Shown here: positions 6,444 through 8,134 of the stretch, one piece after another
Layout: every line of letters starts with the position of its first letter
Position numbering within the stretch: the first letter of the stretch is position 1
Assembly (NCBI GenBank): GCA_016872875.1
Contig: VGYW01000371.1
Coordinates: forward strand, 1 to 8,134
DNA from: Planctomycetota bacterium
Lineage (GTDB): Bacteria; Planctomycetota; PUPC01; DSUN01
Direction of reading: 5' to 3'
Length of the DNA: 8,134 bases
Program-made: the position numbers and the translations under genes
Notes under the pieces: generated by a model
Seen by the model: the letters and a program-made list of their open reading frames with translations, nothing else
The model's database searches: none
What the model was told of the DNA's origin: nothing

Positions 6444-6920
6444 TCATTGCTCCCGCGCTTCCACGAGGACACGCTCGTAGAGCTCGCGGCTCACCCAAAA
6501 TCCGGCCCGGCCGATCAGCTCATCGACCACAGGGCGGACCATATGGAGGAGCCCCAGGGACTTGGCTTGGAGCAGTATGCCCAATACCCCGAGGGTCTTC
6601 AGCCGGAAGCTCAGTGCCGTCTCGCGGCCATGGTGCTCATCCAGAAGCAGCAATTCGGCCCGCCGCTCCAGCGCGAGAACGATGGCCTCAGACTCCCCAG
6701 GATGGAGTCGGCGGAGGAGTGCCTCGACCAGAGCTGTGTTCTGCACCGGTTGCGTTCTGATCCACTCCTCGGCCTTCACCTCATCCCACACAGTATACTC
6801 GGCGGCAAGCTCCTCGCGCACGGCACTGGGGATGACAATCTCATGGTAGAGAGACTTCAGGAGATGAAGCTGTCCGATGATGACGAGGTTTGCGATGGGG
6901 GAAGTGTTGCTGACGATCAT
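6444..6920 (-). CDS. DUF3368 PIN-like toxin of a UPF0175/DUF3368 toxin-antitoxin pair
   Basis: A 158-residue PIN-fold protein of the DUF3368 family, the usual partner of UPF0175 antitoxins; PIN toxins are Mg-dependent RNases that cleave cellular RNA. It opens MIVSNTSPIANL (1-12), where Asn5 occupies the position of the first PIN aspartate. GESEAIVLALE (75-85) provides acidic residues E76 and E78, and LLLDEHHGR (91-99) provides D94. GVLGILLQAKSLGLL (111-125) and the closing GFWVSRELYERVL (140-152) are typical of the family. The asparagine at position 5 also occurs, as I recall, in other DUF3368 proteins, so it does not by itself show inactivity. The start is set at the ATG at 6920, which shares one base with the antitoxin stop (TGATG) and has AGGG eight bases upstream; a GTG at 6923 directly before it would give one extra residue. 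Overlap with the antitoxin implies coupled translation. Family call is firm; activity untested. Confidence 0.9.
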   Translation of the reverse strand: MIVSNTSPIANLVIIGQLHLLKSLYHEIVIPSAVREELAAEYTVWDEVKAEEWIRTQPVQNTALVEALLRRLHPGESEAIVLALERRAELLLLDEHHGRETALSFRLKTLGVLGILLQAKSLGLLHMVRPVVDELIGRAGFWVSRELYERVLVEAREQ

Positions 6921-7165
6921 CACAGGCGCCCTGTTTCCCTAAGCGTCTTGAGGTCCTCTTCGAGGTCCGCCACGCTGTAGTGAACAGGGATTTCGCGGCT
7001 GGCGAGCAGGTGCTGGAACTGGAGGCGGGTCATCCCGGCCAGGCGGCTGGCCTGTGCAAGCGTCAGCTTGTCCTTCTGGAACAAGAGGACCGCGATTTCC
7101 TGGCGGAGTTCGTCCGCGGTCATCCGAGCCGACTCGAGAACGTCGTCTGGCACCACTACGCTCAT
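6920..7165 (-). CDS. UPF0175-family antitoxin
   Basis: An 81-residue small protein that neutralises the downstream PIN-like toxin and probably represses the shared promoter. It begins MSVVVPDDVLESARMTADEL (1-20), as UPF0175 proteins do, followed by a helix RQEIAVLLFQKDKLT and a helix-turn-helix-like segment LTLAQASRLAGMTRLQFQHL (34-53). The C-terminal ADLEEDLKTLRE (66-77) is the likely toxin-binding tail. The ATG at 7165 is chosen: it gives the normal length, has GGAG about ten bases upstream, and lies about 33 bases downstream of the expected transcription start. A longer in-frame reading from a GTG at 7225 would start inside the promoter and has no ribosome site. The antitoxin-first order with a one-base overlap to the toxin is the standard layout for this pair. 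Confidence 0.9.
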   Translation of the reverse strand: MSVVVPDDVLESARMTADELRQEIAVLLFQKDKLTLAQASRLAGMTRLQFQHLLASREIPVHYSVADLEEDLKTLRETGRL

Positions 7166-7180
7166 GGGCAACCGTCTCCG

Positions 7181-7231
7181 GACTCCGCCTAACTCCACTG
7201 CTGGATCATACCCCTTCACCGCCACGGAGTC
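7181..7231. promoter_or_regulatory. Candidate autoregulatory operator: ACTCC/GGAGT half-sites around the toxin-antitoxin promoter
   Basis: A perfect 7-bp inverted repeat, GACTCCG at 7181-7187 and CGGAGTC at 7225-7231, brackets the -10 box; the second arm overlaps the -35 box. A further ACTCC half-site at 7192-7196 is a direct repeat of the first at ten-base spacing, one helical turn. Such an arrangement would suit cooperative binding by the antitoxin, whose family carries a helix-turn-helix-like segment. Regulation is inferred from position only. Confidence 0.45.
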
Positions 7232-7233
7232 AA
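7205..7233 (-). promoter_or_regulatory. Near-consensus sigma70 promoter of the toxin-antitoxin pair
   Basis: On the minus strand TTGACT (7228-7233) and TATGAT (7205-7210) each match consensus at five of six positions and are exactly 17 bases apart. Transcription should start near 7198, about 33 bases before the antitoxin ATG. This is the best-matching -35/-10 pair in the window and supports the short antitoxin start. Confidence 0.75.
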
Positions 7234-7242
7234 AGCATCGTT

Positions 7243-8134
7243 CTAGACCCCGAACGTGCCCTCGACACTCATGGTCTTGCCCGCGCCTTTCTTTGAGGCG
7301 GAGGCGCGGATGCGCTCCTGGAGCTTGGCGTAGAAGAGCTCTTCGTCCACCGGGATGTCCACCCAGCCGTCCGTCCAGGCCGAGAGGAGCATGGCGTTGG
7401 AGATTTGGAGGCTGTTGATGCCCTCCTGGCCGGGGGTGATGAGGGGGGTGCCCTTGAGGATGGCGTCAATCCAGCTCTTGGTGATCGCCTGGTGCGAGCC
7501 GCCGCCTGAGCGGACTGGGATTTCGCACTTCCAGCACTCGGGCTCGCCGAAGCCGCCCTTGTAGTCCCGAATGTGCTCGCTGGCGGGCACGCGGGTGCGC
7601 CAGAAGGTGAGCGTGCCGCCCTCGAGGACCAGCTTGCCGTTGTCGCCTGTGACCTCCAGGCGGTTGGTGCCGGGGGCCTCGCCCGTGGTGGTGATGAAGA
7701 CGCCCGTGGCCCCGTTGGGGTACTCGACGTAGGCCGTGGCGTCGTCCTCGACCTCGATGTCGTGGTGCTTGCCGAAGGCGACGAAGGCGCGGACGCGGCT
7801 GGGGGTGCCGCAGGTCCACTGCCAGAGGTCGAGGTTGTGGGGGCACTGGTTGATGAGGACGCCGCCGCCCTCGCCGGCCCAGGTGGCGCGCCAGCCGCCG
7901 CTGTCGTAGTAGCTCTGCGCGCGATACCAGCTCGTGGCAATCCAGACCGAGCGCTTGAGCGCGCCCAGCTCGCCCGACTCGATGAGCTCCTTGAGCTTCT
8001 GGTAGACCGGCACGGTGCGCTGGTTGAACATGAGGGCGAAAGCCTTGCCGGAGCGTGCCGCGGCCTCGTTCATCTCGCGGACCTGGCGGGTGTAGACGCC
8101 GGCCGGCTTCTCGCTGAGGACGTGGAGCCCGTGC
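7243..8134 (-). CDS. Gfo/Idh/MocA-family oxidoreductase (5' end cut by window edge)
   Basis: The C-terminal 296 residues of a second NAD(P)-dependent Gfo/Idh/MocA oxidoreductase; the Rossmann N-terminus lies beyond base 8134. The reading frame stays open to the edge, so an internal ATG at 8073 is not the start. The visible part begins HGLHVLSEKPAGVYTRQV, whose EKP lysine (visible residue 9) is the usual catalytic residue. FNQRT (36-40) follows, then the substrate-side signature GGGVLINQCPHNLDLWQW (89-106) with N95 and H99 at the positions of the Asp/His pair of inositol dehydrogenase, then GKHHDIEVEDDATAYVEYP (121-139) and TTTGEAPGTNRLEV typical of the C-terminal beta-sheet domain. Whether it carries a signal peptide cannot be seen; this sub-family is usually cytoplasmic. 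It differs clearly from the Tat-signal oxidoreductase at the left edge, so the two are not recent duplicates. It ends with TAG next to the toxin-antitoxin promoter, on the same strand. Substrate unknown. Confidence 0.93.
   Translation of the reverse strand, partial: HGLHVLSEKPAGVYTRQVREMNEAAARSGKAFALMFNQRTVPVYQKLKELIESGELGALKRSVWIATSWYRAQSYYDSGGWRATWAGEGGGVLINQCPHNLDLWQWTCGTPSRVRAFVAFGKHHDIEVEDDATAYVEYPNGATGVFITTTGEAPGTNRLEVTGDNGKLVLEGGTLTFWRTRVPASEHIRDYKGGFGEPECWKCEIPVRSGGGSHQAITKSWIDAILKGTPLITPGQEGINSLQISNAMLLSAWTDGWVDIPVDEELFYAKLQERIRASASKKGAGKTMSVEGTFGV

Overview
This is a GC-rich bacterial chromosome segment with eight protein-coding genes, two of them cut by the window edges. It has no rRNA, tRNA, CRISPR array or transposase that I can see. 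Two Gfo/Idh/MocA-family oxidoreductases (one with a twin-arginine signal), a lipoprotein with a single beta-sandwich-like region and a divergent elongation factor G paralogue together suggest a Planctomycetota or related PVC-group genome, probably environmental. That placement is inference from gene style; no marker gene in the window settles it.

Left half, minus strand (1-3064): a 400-residue beta-decarboxylating dehydrogenase of the isocitrate/isopropylmalate family is followed by a small lipoprotein gene and then a Tat-exported Gfo/Idh/MocA oxidoreductase that runs off the left edge. The last two genes are only 12 bases apart and look translationally coupled. A palindromic, low-complexity element (TCGTCG/TCGTCC units) fills the gap between the dehydrogenase and the lipoprotein gene, and its outer end contains the dehydrogenase stop codon.

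Centre (3065-5264): a divergent promoter region separates the dehydrogenase from a plus-strand EF-G gene. The -10 box of the EF-G promoter lies so close to the ATG that the mRNA would be leaderless. The EF-G keeps all its GTPase motifs but has an altered domain IV tip, so it is probably a paralogue with a specialised role. A second, clearer copy of the palindromic element starts three bases after the EF-G stop codon.

Right half (5371-7240) looks accessory. It contains a well-promoted 66-residue acidic small protein, a HEPN-like protein with an intact R-x4-H motif and less GC-biased codons, and, convergent to these, a classic UPF0175 antitoxin / DUF3368 PIN-like toxin pair. The pair has a near-consensus promoter and a set of ACTCC/GGAGT half-sites that may be the autoregulatory operator. 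The right edge (7243-8134) holds the C-terminal 296 residues of a second Gfo/Idh/MocA oxidoreductase on the minus strand.

The items most worth following up are the stop-codon-associated palindromic element (two copies), the leaderless promoter and altered tip of the EF-G paralogue, the roughly 50-residue insertion in the dehydrogenase just before its catalytic lysine, and the small protein plus HEPN pair, which could be an undescribed toxin-antitoxin or defence module.
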